Positions 6,759 to 14,379 of a stretch of 33,054 bases of DNA are shown here, in pieces. How positions within the stretch are numbered: the first letter of the stretch is position 1; each line of letters opens with the position of its first letter. Both the position numbers and the translations under genes were made by a program. The notes under the pieces were generated by a model. That model was not told the DNA's origin and made no database searches. It worked only from the letters and a program-made list of their open reading frames with translations. This DNA is from Clostridia bacterium (GTDB lineage Bacteria; Bacillota; Clostridia; Christensenellales; Aristaeellaceae): positions 1 to 33,054 of the forward strand of contig JAFWXL010000027.1 of assembly GCA_017545905.1 (NCBI GenBank). Reading direction: 5' to 3'.

Positions 6759-8162
6759 TCAGGCATTCTTTTCACGGATATACGCATCGATCGCTTTCGC
6801 AGCCTGCTTGCCCGCGCCCATCGCCAGAATGACGGTCGCCGCGCCGGTAACCGCGTCGCCGCCGGCGTACACGCCCTCGCGGCTGGTCAGGCCGTCCTCG
6901 CCGTTGGTAATGATGCAGCCGTGGCGGTTGGTTTCAAGGCCCGGGGTCGTCGAGCGGATCAGCGGATTCGGGCTGGTGCCGATGGACATGATCATCGCAT
7001 CCACATCCAGCGTGAATTCGCTGCCCTCCTTCACAACGGGGCGGCGGCGGCCGCTCGCATCCGGCTCGCCCAGTTCCATCTGCACGCACTTCATGCCGCG
7101 CACGAAGCCGTTTTCATCGCCCAGCACCTCAACCGGATTGGTCAGGGTCTTGAAGATGATGCCCTCTTCCTCAGCGTGCTCCACTTCCTCCCTGCGGGCC
7201 GGGAGCTCCGCCATGCCGCGGCGGTAGACGATATAGACCTCCTCGGCGCCCAGACGCTTGGCGCTGCGCGCGGCGTCCATGGCCACATTGCCGCCGCCCA
7301 CAACGGCAACCCTGCGGCTCTTCATAATCGGGGTCTTGCTGCCCGGCAGGTACGCCTTCATCAGGTTGATTCGGGTGAGGTATTCGTTGGCGGAATACAC
7401 GCCCTTGAGGCTTTCGCCCGGAATGCCCATAAAGCGCGGCAGGCCCGCGCCGGAGGCGATATACACCGCTTCATAGCCCATGTCAAAGAGCTCGTCGACG
7501 GTGAGCACCTTGCCGATGACCATATTCGTCAGAATCTCCACGCCCATCGCCTTCAGGCCGTCGATCTCCCTGCGCACGATCTCCTTGGGCAGGCGGAATT
7601 CCGGAATGCCATACACCAACACGCCGCCGGCGACGTGCAGCGCCTCAAACACGGTGACCTTGTAGCCCAGCTTCGCCAGATCGCCCGCAGCGGTCAGGCC
7701 GGACGGACCCGCGCCGATAATCGCAACCTTGTGTCCATTGCCGGCCGGCACTGCCGCCGGCTCTTCGCTGTGTTCGCGGTGCCAGTCAGCCACAAAGCGC
7801 TCCAGACGGCCGATGGCCACGCTCTCGCCCTTCACACCGCGCACACATTTGCCCTCGCACTGATTCTCCTGCGGGCATACGCGGCCGCAGACTGCCGGCA
7901 GCGCAGAGGAGGCGGACAGCACCCTGTACGCGCCCTCCATGTCTTCATTCGCCACGCAGGCGATAAACGCCGGGATATCGATCTGCACCGGGCAGGCGGA
8001 AACGCAGGGCTTCTTGGGGCAGTTCAGGCAGCGCTTTGCCTCATTGACCGCCATTTCCCATGTATAACCGAGGGCGACCTCGTCAAAATTCCGATTGCGG
8101 ACGTTCGGATCCTGAGAGGGCATCGGGCACTTCTTCGGATCCATATTGCGCATCACGGCCAT
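6759..8162 (-). CDS. nfnB: NfnB: large subunit of NADH-dependent reduced ferredoxin:NADP+ oxidoreductase (GltD-like)
   Basis: A 467-residue flavoprotein homologous to the small subunit of glutamate synthase. With NfnA it forms a cytoplasmic electron-bifurcating transhydrogenase linking NADH, NADPH and ferredoxin. N-terminal cysteines C45/C48/C53/C57 and C92/C96/C102/C106 would hold two 4Fe-4S clusters. The FAD Rossmann motif is GAGPSG near residue 150 and the NADPH Rossmann motif is VVGGGNVAMDAA near 290. There is no glutamate synthase large subunit nearby, and the NfnA partner is immediately upstream with one base between the genes, so NfnB is preferred over GltD. The start follows GGAGGT within the end of nfnA. 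Confidence 0.93.
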   Translation of the reverse strand: MAVMRNMDPKKCPMPSQDPNVRNRNFDEVALGYTWEMAVNEAKRCLNCPKKPCVSACPVQIDIPAFIACVANEDMEGAYRVLSASSALPAVCGRVCPQENQCEGKCVRGVKGESVAIGRLERFVADWHREHSEEPAAVPAGNGHKVAIIGAGPSGLTAAGDLAKLGYKVTVFEALHVAGGVLVYGIPEFRLPKEIVRREIDGLKAMGVEILTNMVIGKVLTVDELFDMGYEAVYIASGAGLPRFMGIPGESLKGVYSANEYLTRINLMKAYLPGSKTPIMKSRRVAVVGGGNVAMDAARSAKRLGAEEVYIVYRRGMAELPARREEVEHAEEEGIIFKTLTNPVEVLGDENGFVRGMKCVQMELGEPDASGRRRPVVKEGSEFTLDVDAMIMSIGTSPNPLIRSTTPGLETNRHGCIITNGEDGLTSREGVYAGGDAVTGAATVILAMGAGKQAAKAIDAYIREKNA

Positions 8163-8163
8163 C

Positions 8164-9006
8164 TTATTTGACCTCCTTGCTCAGCAGATTGCAGCCAGCC
8201 TCACGGGCATGCTGCTCAAACTCGCGGTACATGCTCGCGCGCTTCATCGCCTCATCAAAGTCGACGAGATGACCGTCAAAATCCGGGCCGTCGACACAGG
8301 CGAACTTCGTCTCGCCGCCGACCGTCAGGCGGCAGCCGCCGCACATGCCCGTACCGTCGATCATGATCGGATTCATGGAGACGACGGTCTTGACGCCGTA
8401 CTTTCTGGTCACAGCGCAGACAAACTTCATCATCACCAGCGGACCGATGGCAATGACCTCGTCGTATTCGTTGCCTTCCTGAATGAGCTTTTCCAGCGCA
8501 GCGGTAACCAGACCCTTTTCGCCATAGCTGCCGTCGTCGGTCATCATCACCAGCTTATCGCTGGCCGCGCGGAATTCGTCCTCCAGAATCACCAGGTCCT
8601 TATTGCGGAAGCCCACAACCGCATGCACCTCGGCGCCCAGATCATGGAGCTTCTTGGTCACAGGATAGGCGATTGCGCAGCCCACGCCGCCGCCCACGAC
8701 AGCAACCTTCCTGAGACCCGCGGTATGCGTGGCTACGCCCAGCGGACCGACGAAATCGCACAGCGCCTCGCCCTCGTTCATCGCGTCCAGCTCCATCGTC
8801 GAGCCGCCGACGATCTGATAGATGATCGTCACGGTTCCCGCCTCGCGGTCAAAATCGGCGATGGTCAGCGGCACGCGCTCGCTGTCCTCGTGTGCGCGGA
8901 AGATGATAAACTGACCCGGCTCCGCCTTGCGCGCGACAAACGGCGCATGGATCACCATTCTGGTGACCGTCGGATTCAGGCTTTCCTTCTTGATGATGGT
9001 AAACAT
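8164..9006 (-). CDS. nfnA: NfnA: small subunit of NADH-dependent reduced ferredoxin:NADP+ oxidoreductase
   Basis: A 280-residue protein of the dihydroorotate dehydrogenase electron-transfer/sulfide dehydrogenase family. The FAD site is RVPLTIAD (44-51), the NAD(H) Rossmann motif VVGGGVGCA is near 103, and the C-terminal [2Fe-2S] domain has C222, C225 and C237. Only three cysteines are present; D217 in MIDGTGMC is a likely fourth ligand, as reported for Nfn structures. The ATG at 9006 follows GGAGGG with a 5-base gap, so an in-frame longer start at 9030 is rejected. It is the first gene of a two-gene operon with a good promoter. Confidence 0.94.
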   Translation of the reverse strand: MFTIIKKESLNPTVTRMVIHAPFVARKAEPGQFIIFRAHEDSERVPLTIADFDREAGTVTIIYQIVGGSTMELDAMNEGEALCDFVGPLGVATHTAGLRKVAVVGGGVGCAIAYPVTKKLHDLGAEVHAVVGFRNKDLVILEDEFRAASDKLVMMTDDGSYGEKGLVTAALEKLIQEGNEYDEVIAIGPLVMMKFVCAVTRKYGVKTVVSMNPIMIDGTGMCGGCRLTVGGETKFACVDGPDFDGHLVDFDEAMKRASMYREFEQHAREAGCNLLSKEVK

Positions 9007-9055
9007 AACAGCCCTCCAGTTTGAAAGCATGGTATTTCAGGCAAATTTAGAATCT

Positions 9056-9084
9056 ATTATACGCTTTGACCGTCATTATGTAAA
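9056..9084 (-). promoter_or_regulatory. promoter of nfnAB
   Basis: On the minus strand there is TTTACA (-35, 9079-9084), a 17-base spacer and TATAAT (-10, 9056-9061), about 50 bases before the nfnA start. The fit to sigma-A is strong. Confidence 0.78.
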
Positions 9085-9106
9085 TGGGCAAGTTTTTATA
9101 AAGTCA

Positions 9107-9156
9107 AGCAAAAGCGGCCAGTAGCCGCTCCCGCTTCCGGATCACTTTGCGATTTT
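9107..9156 (+). repeat. second repeat family, copy 1
   Basis: About 50 bases starting AGCAAAAGCGGCCAGT and containing GCTTCCGGATCACTTTGCG. It is about 80% identical to 26704-26752. It includes an AGCGGC/GCCGCT hairpin (9113-9129). It lies between the nfnA promoter and the terminator of the response regulator. Confidence 0.6.
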
Positions 9157-9171
9157 TCCATATAAGTAATC

Positions 9172-9197
9172 AAAAAGAGAAGGCAGATCGCCTTCTC
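9172..9197 (-). terminator. intrinsic terminator of the two-component operon
   Basis: Arms GAGAAGGC (9177-9184) and GCCTTCTC (9190-9197) with a 5-base loop, followed on the minus strand by TTTTT. It lies 14 bases after the response regulator stop. Confidence 0.87.
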
Positions 9198-9210
9198 CTT
9201 GACTGTATCC

Positions 9211-9918
9211 TTAATCCCCCTCGATCATGCGATAGCCCACGCCGACCTCGGTAAAGATATACTGCGGCTCGCCGGGGTTCTTCTCGATCTTGCGGCGGAT
9301 ATTCGCCATATTCACGCGCAGGATCTGATTGTCATATGCCTTGTTCGGCCCCCAGATCTCGCGGATCAGATAATCATAGGTCAGCACGCGGCCGGCATAG
9401 CGCCCCAGCAGCGCCACAAGCTTGAACTCGTTCTGCGTCAGGTTCGCGTCGCTGCCGTCGATGTACACGCGGTACTTGTCATAATCGACCACCAGTCCCT
9501 TGGCTGTAAAGCGGTTGCTGCGGGCAATGGCCGTGTTTCCGCTTGTGGTGCGCGTATGGCGGATCGCCGTGCGGATACGCGCCAGCAGCTCTGACGTGCC
9601 AAACGGCTTGGTGATATAATCGTCCGCGCCGGCGTCGAGCACGCGCACCTTCTCGCGCTCGTCCGTACGGGCGGAGACGACAACCACCGGCATCAGCGAC
9701 CACTGTCTCAGGTCGTGCAGCACCTCCATGCCGTCCATATCCGGCAAGCCCAGATCCAGAATCACCACATCCGGACAATGGGACGCCAGCATGCTGATCG
9801 CCTCTCGTCCGGTTGCCACAATCAGCGCCTCATATCCATTGGCCTCCAGCACGCGGCGTATGAAATTGCTGATTGCGCGATCATCCTCAATGATGAGCAC
9901 CTTTCCCTTAACCGCCAT
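9211..9918 (-). CDS. OmpR-family response regulator, KdpE-like
   Basis: A 235-residue regulator. The receiver domain has acidic residues in IIEDD (11-13), the phosphoacceptor D55 in VILDLGLPDMDG and the conserved lysine in ITKPFG. The C-terminal winged helix ends with NMANIRRKIEKNP and EVGVGYRM, the normal OmpR ending. It overlaps the kinase gene by 11 bases and is made with it. Overall wording is closest to KdpE, but no kdpFABC genes are in the window, so its targets need not be potassium transport. The start at 9918 is chosen for GGAGG upstream; longer in-frame starts would lie deep in the kinase gene. Confidence 0.93.
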   Translation of the reverse strand: MAVKGKVLIIEDDRAISNFIRRVLEANGYEALIVATGREAISMLASHCPDVVILDLGLPDMDGMEVLHDLRQWSLMPVVVVSARTDEREKVRVLDAGADDYITKPFGTSELLARIRTAIRHTRTTSGNTAIARSNRFTAKGLVVDYDKYRVYIDGSDANLTQNEFKLVALLGRYAGRVLTYDYLIREIWGPNKAYDNQILRVNMANIRRKIEKNPGEPQYIFTEVGVGYRMIEGD

Positions 9919-11020
9919 TCTGCTTTTCCTCCTCCATCGGCAATACAAAACACACGCATGCGCCGCCCTCTTCCCTGTTGCGGGCATACATTTCGCCTCC
10001 ATGCGCCTTGACAATGCTCATGCAGGCAGACAGACCGATACCCATGCTGCGCCGTCCGTCTGCATTGCTCTCTTTAGCATGCGGAAACAGTTCCTCAAAC
10101 AGCTTGGGCAGTATTTCTTCATCAATGCCCCGTCCGTTGTCCTCCACCATGAACCGCACATGCTGGTCATCCATCCGTTCAATGCTGACGCAGATCTGCG
10201 TCGCGCCCTTTGCATGGATCACGACGTTTTCCATCAGATTGACCAGAACCTGCTCGATGAGCGTCGCGTCCATGGGGATCATCAGCATCGCCTCGGGCAG
10301 CCTGACGTGAACAGGAATCTTCCTGTTCTTGCGGAATTTATCCACCGCCTCGGCGATAATCTCCTCGGCAACCTCGGGGCACTTTTTGAGCCGAACGACG
10401 CCATCCTTGATCCGGGTGATCGACAGGATGTTTTCCACCAGCCGGACCAGCCACTGCGCATCCTCGCGCACATGCTCGACCAGTTCTTTCTTTTCCTCGT
10501 CGCTGAGCGTATCATAGTGCTCCAGCACAACATTGGAAGAGCCGATGATAGCCGTCAGCGGCGTGCGCAGATCATGCGATACGCTGCGCAGCAGATTGGC
10601 CTTCATCTTTTCCTTTTCCACTTCCGCCTCGATGCGGCCCTGACGCTTGACCTGCTCGGTGAGCATGCCGACAACCAGCGACACGGCAAACATCGTCAGG
10701 AATGTGAAGGGATATCCTGTAATTGTGAAGTTGAACGCAAAATACGGATAGGTAAACGCGAAATTCACGCCGAAAACGGATGCAACCGTCGCAAACAGGC
10801 TGTAAAAATAGCCTTCTGTAAATCTGGCTGTAAGCAGCACCGCCAGCACAAATACGAGCGGAACGGCGCTGTCGCTGTTGCCAATCGTATTCAGCATCGC
10901 ACAAAACAGCGCCGCTAAGCCAAGCAGCGCCAGCGTAATGCCCATATCCCGGGCAAATTCCTTCTTGGACTGTCCGCGCGGCACCATGGCATAGCGAACC
11001 CAGAACAACAATTTCTTCAT
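9908..11020 (-). CDS. membrane sensor histidine kinase with DUF4118, KdpD C-terminal half-like
   Basis: A 370-residue kinase. It has a short basic N-terminus, then four hydrophobic segments (about 26-45, 53-66, 72-88 and 98-118) typical of the DUF4118 module of KdpD, a linker helix, the HisKA motif SVSHDLRTPLTAIIG with H149, and a HATPase domain with NLMENVVIHA (N-box), VEDNGRGID (G1) and SMGIGLSAC (G2). The large N-terminal KdpD and USP domains of enterobacterial KdpD are absent, giving the short clostridial form. The start at 11020 (MKKLL) is preferred, with GGAGG 12 bases upstream; an ATG 12 bases earlier sits directly on the GGAGG. Confidence 0.9.
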   Translation of the reverse strand: MKKLLFWVRYAMVPRGQSKKEFARDMGITLALLGLAALFCAMLNTIGNSDSAVPLVFVLAVLLTARFTEGYFYSLFATVASVFGVNFAFTYPYFAFNFTITGYPFTFLTMFAVSLVVGMLTEQVKRQGRIEAEVEKEKMKANLLRSVSHDLRTPLTAIIGSSNVVLEHYDTLSDEEKKELVEHVREDAQWLVRLVENILSITRIKDGVVRLKKCPEVAEEIIAEAVDKFRKNRKIPVHVRLPEAMLMIPMDATLIEQVLVNLMENVVIHAKGATQICVSIERMDDQHVRFMVEDNGRGIDEEILPKLFEELFPHAKESNADGRRSMGIGLSACMSIVKAHGGEMYARNREEGGACVCFVLPMEEEKQNGG

Positions 11021-11048
11021 TTTCCGCAGCATCCTCCGATATACAGCT

Positions 11049-11054
11049 ATTATA
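11049..11054 (-). promoter_or_regulatory. -10 box of the two-component operon
   Basis: A perfect TATAAT on the minus strand, 29 bases before the kinase start. No clear -35 is seen at 17 bases. The small palindrome CATACACGTATG follows upstream at about 11056-11067 and could be a regulator site. Confidence 0.5.
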
Positions 11055-11122
11055 CCATACACGTATGTGAAATTCCTGTTAAGATTATGAAGTCGTTCAT
11101 TCGTACGTATGCACCCGCCGCA

Positions 11123-11140
11123 TGTTACAAAAATGTAACA
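11123..11140. promoter_or_regulatory. perfect palindrome between divergent promoters
   Basis: TGTTACAAAAATGTAACA has 7-base arms and a 4-base centre. It lies just upstream of the -35 of the small plus-strand gene and about 70 bases upstream of the kinase -10, a typical operator position. The cognate regulator is unknown. Confidence 0.5.
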
Positions 11141-11150
11141 AACCTTCGCT

Positions 11151-11178
11151 TTGCAAATCTTCCTTCCCGTGCTATAAT
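11151..11178 (+). promoter_or_regulatory. promoter of small membrane peptide gene
   Basis: TTGCAA (11151-11156), a 16-base spacer and TATAAT (11173-11178), about 55 bases before the TTG start at 11234. Confidence 0.62.
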
Positions 11179-11233
11179 CGCTTTTGTTCGTTTTTAAACG
11201 TCTGATGATTTCATCCCAAAGGAGACCATTCAC

Positions 11234-11398
11234 TTGCCTCTGATTATCTGCACTGTATTTTTTGCGCTATTGTTTATCGGCGAAGGCGCATGGTATCTGG
11301 CCGGCGTTGCCATGAAGGAGCATGAGCTTGCCCGGTTTCAGGCCGTGGAGCATCCCCGCCGACTGACCAGCGATATATATCTGGATATGCTCGGTTAA
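11234..11398 (+). CDS. small single-span membrane protein, 54 residues, TTG start
   Basis: A short gene supported by its signals rather than by homology. A promoter lies upstream, AAAGGAGA precedes the start by 9 bases, and the frame runs to TAA at 11396-11398. The product starts MPLIICTVFFALLFIGEG, a hydrophobic segment of about 20 residues, then a charged tail (MKEHELARFQAVEHPRRLTSD) ending DIYLDMLG. It would be a one-pass membrane peptide with a cytoplasmic or external tail of about 30 residues. I do not recognise a family. It is divergent from the sensor kinase and shares its regulatory region with it, so a link to that system is possible. A non-coding transcript is the alternative. Confidence 0.6.
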   Translation: MPLIICTVFFALLFIGEGAWYLAGVAMKEHELARFQAVEHPRRLTSDIYLDMLG

Positions 11399-11422
11399 TT
11401 CCCCTGCGTATCCGAGTTTTTC

Positions 11423-11451
11423 TTGACTTCCCGCCGCAATTCGGATATACT
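11423..11451 (+). promoter_or_regulatory. promoter of tRNA-Leu
   Basis: TTGACT (11423-11428), a 17-base spacer and TATACT (11446-11451), 22 bases before the tRNA. Confidence 0.8.
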
Positions 11452-11473
11452 GAATCGGTACTCATCATCACTC

Positions 11474-11557
11474 GCCGGTGTGATGGAATGGCAGACGTGA
11501 CGGATTCAAAATCCGTTGGGGAGACCCGTGTGGGTTCGAGTCCCACCACCGGCACCA
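11474..11557 (+). tRNA. tRNA-Leu (anticodon CAA)
   Basis: An 84-base class II tRNA. The acceptor arms GCCGGTG/CACCGGC pair perfectly, the anticodon loop TTCAAAA carries CAA between GGAT/ATCC arms, there is a long variable arm typical of leucine tRNA, the T-loop is GGTTCGAGTCC, and discriminator A is followed by an encoded CCA. It decodes UUG. It has its own promoter and terminator. A phage-like remnant follows directly, as is common where tRNA genes serve as integration sites. Confidence 0.96.
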
Positions 11558-11563
11558 TGTGTG

Positions 11564-11600
11564 AAGCGCAGCACCAGCTGCGCTTTTTTGTTTTTTTTCC
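11564..11600 (+). terminator. intrinsic terminator of tRNA-Leu
   Basis: Arms AAGCGCAGC (11564-11572) and GCTGCGCTT (11577-11585) with an ACCA loop, followed by long T runs interrupted by a single G. Confidence 0.92.
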
Positions 11601-12505
11601 GGCTTCAAACGCGCTGATGGCAATCATGCCGGCTTCGGCGTTGTCCTCCGCCGTGAAGCGGTCCGCACGCAGCAGCCTTTCCACTTCATTCTCATAGCCG
11701 TTCTGATCAATGTTGTCCTGCGCGCGCCGTCATTGGTGATCGCCGCATCGATCTGCGCCTGATGGCTCGCGCGCCATGCGCGGATTTCTGCGTCGAGGGC
11801 GTTACCGGAGGGGAGAGAGTATTTGGTTCTGCCTGCAAATGTGTAATCTCTTCCTGCAGGGCTTTTTCCAGTCGGCCTAGCAATGCCCATGTTGGACAGC
11901 ACATCTGAAGACAAGCCATCTCCAAATTCATCTTTGACAACGTCCAGAAGAGCTGCTATACTAATTGTAGAACCGATAGGCGTGCCGCCACTATTCGTGA
12001 CTATACCGCCGTACCCGGTTCTTTTTTGTTGCTCAGACGCATTTACAGAATACACATATCTCTTGTTAATTCCATCAAACTGGTGCACCTTAACAACGTC
12101 GCCAAGATTTTCGCCGGTTTCCTTCACAACCATAGCTATCGGATAATAATTCTGGCTATCTTCCGCGAGGCCTAGTTGGTGTCCTTGGCGTTTGTTCTCA
12201 GCAGCGGATTTGTCGCAAACTCCTGCTTCACATCAACCGGCACGCGCTCTGCACGCTGTACGGTATCCTCGGCAAATTTGCTCACGCCGTCGTTGGTGAT
12301 CGCCGCGTCAATCTGCGCCTGATCGCCGCCGTACTTCATGTCCAGAATCATTTTGGACAGCTTGCCGTACAGCCTCGAGCCTTCCGCTTTGTGCGTCAGC
12401 TCATGCAGGATTACCCTGCGGATAATCTCGCCCTGCGCCGCATCGCGCGCAATCAGGTGCGACATTGCAAAGATCGGTCGCAAGCTCAGCAGCGGCAGCG
12501 GCGCA
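11601..12505 (-). pseudogene. broken remnant of a large phage-type polyvalent protein
   Basis: At least three reading-frame fragments on the minus strand add up to part of a large protein. The first (about 12505-12172) holds a metallopeptidase-like HELTH motif (about 12391-12405) and ends in a stop. A second open stretch, which begins QNYYPIAMVVKE upstream of its first ATG near 12133, runs through VKVHQFDGINKRYVYSV to ITNDG near 11730. A third frame then gives NGYENEVERLLRADRFTAED and ends near 11601. Such Asp/Glu-rich modules with a final metallopeptidase or nuclease resemble large phage or integrative-element polyvalent proteins; that is inference from style. A 36-base near-duplicate (11728-11763 and 12288-12323, 3 differences) encodes QIDAAITNDG twice. 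It has no ribosome binding site or full-length frame and is unlikely to be functional. Confidence 0.6.
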
Positions 12506-12532
12506 TCACTGAAACACCATAGTGTCCATAAC

Positions 12533-12562
12533 AAAAGGCCCGCCCGGAGCGATCCGGGCGGG
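12533..12562 (-). terminator. intrinsic terminator of the RNA methyltransferase gene
   Basis: Arms CCCGCCCGGA (12539-12548) and TCCGGGCGGG (12553-12562), a GCGA loop and, on the minus strand, CCTTTTG after the stem. It lies 34 bases after the stop at 12596 and separates the gene from the phage remnant. Confidence 0.8.
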
Positions 12563-12595
12563 TTATTTGCTGCCTCCATCTGTGATGGCTTTTGC

Positions 12596-13504
12596 TTATT
12601 TTTTCCTGCGCAGCTTCGCCACAAAGAATCCCTCATGCAGCGCATCCGGACATACGCAAAGCGTGCCCGGAATCGAAACCGGCAGCGCAGGCACAGACGA
12701 AAACGCTTCCAGATCAAGCGGCACTACCTCGGCATTGGCCTTTTTCAGCACCCGTGTGACGATATTCTCGTTTTCCTGCGCAAGCACGGAACATGTCGAA
12801 TAGATCATCTCGCTGCCCGGACGCAGAAGCCTGAGCGCCTTTTCAAGCAGCGCCTCCTGCTGCTTTGTCGTTCTGGCAAGGAATTCCTTTGAAAACTGTC
12901 CCTTTGAGCGCGGATTGCCCAGCTGCACGGTGCCGCTGCCCGAGCAGGGCGCATCCAGCAGAATCCGGTCAAAGGAGAACAAATCGTCCATCTTGCGCGA
13001 GTCGATGTTCATCACCGTCACACGCGTCGCGCCCTGACGCGCTACGTTGTATTTGAGCCTGTCCGCGCGGATCTTATTCATCTCGCAGGCTGTGATCATC
13101 GCCTGATTGCCCGTCAGCGCAGCAATCTGCGTCGTCTTTCCGCCGGGCGCCGCTGCCATGTCCAGCACGTTTTCACCCGGCTTCGCGCCAAGAAGCAGCG
13201 GCGGAATCATCGAAGAGAGGCTCTGCAGGTAGATTTCCCCGCGCTCATACATCTCCAGCGCCTCAATCGCATCCTCGCGCGCGTTTTTGACGATCATCGC
13301 ATCGCTGTACCACGCAACCGCCTGCGTTTCGATTCCCTTTTCGGCAAGCGTCTTCGCCACGGTATGCACATCCGCCTTCAGCGGATTGGCCCGCAGCGTC
13401 ACCGCGCGCTGTGCTGCGTAGCCCTGCGCAATCCGCTCTGCCGTTTCCTCGCCGTACTGCGCCATGAGCAGCTGCGCAAGATATGCCGCCACACCCTCGT
13501 GCAT
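12596..13504 (-). CDS. RsmB/RsmF-type RNA (cytosine-C5)-methyltransferase
   Basis: A 302-residue SAM-dependent methyltransferase that makes m5C in rRNA or tRNA. The SAM motif LDMAAAPGGKTTQIA lies near 113-128, motif IV LDAPCSGSGT carries C187 and motif VI YSTCSV carries the catalytic C238. Both cysteines typical of RNA m5C enzymes are present. A short N-terminal RNA-binding part precedes the core. There is no NusB-like domain as in RsmB and no C-terminal PUA extension as in long RsmF proteins, so the exact target is open. The ATG at 13504 follows GGGGAGG with a 5-base gap; a longer in-frame start at 13528 is rejected. It appears to be a single-gene unit. Confidence 0.92.
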   Translation of the reverse strand: MHEGVAAYLAQLLMAQYGEETAERIAQGYAAQRAVTLRANPLKADVHTVAKTLAEKGIETQAVAWYSDAMIVKNAREDAIEALEMYERGEIYLQSLSSMIPPLLLGAKPGENVLDMAAAPGGKTTQIAALTGNQAMITACEMNKIRADRLKYNVARQGATRVTVMNIDSRKMDDLFSFDRILLDAPCSGSGTVQLGNPRSKGQFSKEFLARTTKQQEALLEKALRLLRPGSEMIYSTCSVLAQENENIVTRVLKKANAEVVPLDLEAFSSVPALPVSIPGTLCVCPDALHEGFFVAKLRRKK

Positions 13505-13587
13505 ATGTTCCTCCCCTTTGCCGGGCAAGCGCCCGAAGCATCTCTTCTATCGTATTCTATGATATCATGCGCAGTTTCAAAATGCAA

Positions 13588-13622
13588 CAAGCGCCGCCGG
13601 AACGTCTTTCCCGCGGCGCTTG
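13588..13622 (-). terminator. terminator-like hairpin after the YczE-like gene
   Basis: Perfect 10-base arms CAAGCGCCGC (13588-13597) and GCGGCGCTTG (13613-13622), 7 bases after the stop. The T tract that follows on the minus strand is poor (TTGCATTTTG), so efficiency is uncertain. Confidence 0.55.
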
Positions 13623-13628
13623 CTCAAT

Positions 13629-14273
13629 TCAGTCAAAAAACCTGCGCACGTATACGCTCATCCACGCGACAAGCGATCCGATAAACAGCATGATGCCCAC
13701 TGTGACCGGGCCCACTGTCGCACCCAGCAGCGCGCCGCCGACCATCATAAAGAAATCCCACAGCGTGCGAACCAGCCGGAAGGACCAGCCCTTCTTCGCC
13801 GCGATGATCTGCGGAACTGCGTCATACGGCGCAACGCCCATATCCACACACATGTACGTCGACGCCGCCAGCAAAAACAGCGTCAGCGTCGGAATAAAGA
13901 TGATGATGCGCGCCGTCATGCTCAGCGTCTCCAGCATCGGGAACTGATCAATCACGTACATGAAGAACTCCGCCACATAGCCCACAACCGTCATATTTGC
14001 CAGCGTGCCCAGACCGATGCGGCTCGGGTCATACCTGATCACAAAGATCATCAGCAGCGCATTGATCATCAGCTGCATCGTGCCGAACGAAATGCCCAGA
14101 TTCATGCTCAGGCCCAGGCTCATCAGCGAACACGGGTCCGTGCCGAAGCCGATCATATCAAATACCGCCACGCCAAAGCCCATCAGCGCAACGGCGGCAA
14201 ACAGCGCCGGAATGCGGCGCTCCATCCTCGGGCGCTTCATCCCCACGATAAACGCCTTGAGTTTCTCAATCAT
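13629..14273 (-). CDS. YczE/YitT-like membrane protein
   Basis: A 214-residue integral membrane protein with about five hydrophobic segments. The N-terminal pattern GFGVAVFDMIGFGTDPCSLMSLGLS matches the YczE/YyaS family, whose repeat includes a G-x-D-P motif; a second weaker repeat is VDMGVAPYDAVPQII. Family members are widespread in Firmicutes and mostly uncharacterised, sometimes near lipopeptide or transporter genes. The ATG at 14273 follows GGAGG with an 8-base gap; a longer in-frame start lacks such a site. It is transcribed alone from a promoter close to composite repeat unit 1. Confidence 0.85.
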   Translation of the reverse strand: MIEKLKAFIVGMKRPRMERRIPALFAAVALMGFGVAVFDMIGFGTDPCSLMSLGLSMNLGISFGTMQLMINALLMIFVIRYDPSRIGLGTLANMTVVGYVAEFFMYVIDQFPMLETLSMTARIIIFIPTLTLFLLAASTYMCVDMGVAPYDAVPQIIAAKKGWSFRLVRTLWDFFMMVGGALLGATVGPVTVGIMLFIGSLVAWMSVYVRRFFD

Positions 14274-14323
14274 ATGTATATCCTCCGTATAAGCGGCCGC
14301 AGCCGCAAGCAATCCAGCGCCAT

Positions 14324-14352
14324 ATTATACAGAAACAGCTGCGAAACATCAA
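14324..14352 (-). promoter_or_regulatory. promoter of the YczE-like gene
   Basis: On the minus strand there is TTGATG (-35, 14347-14352), a 17-base spacer and a perfect TATAAT (14324-14329), 50 bases before the start. The upstream edge lies only 27 bases from composite repeat unit 1. Confidence 0.68.
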
Positions 14353-14379
14353 GACAGAAAATGCAGAAACGCGGGAAAA

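Noticed and set aside
6759..8162. Glutamate synthase small subunit (GltD)
   Set aside because: The partner upstream is NfnA rather than GltB, so the Nfn complex is the better explanation.
6921..8171. Plus-strand open frame opposite nfnB
   Set aside because: Antisense shadow with no start signal; the NfnB protein is well supported.
11274..11684. Minus-strand frame crossing tRNA-Leu
   Set aside because: It runs through the tRNA and its terminator; only the part beyond 11601 looks like phage remnant, and I placed that in the pseudogene.
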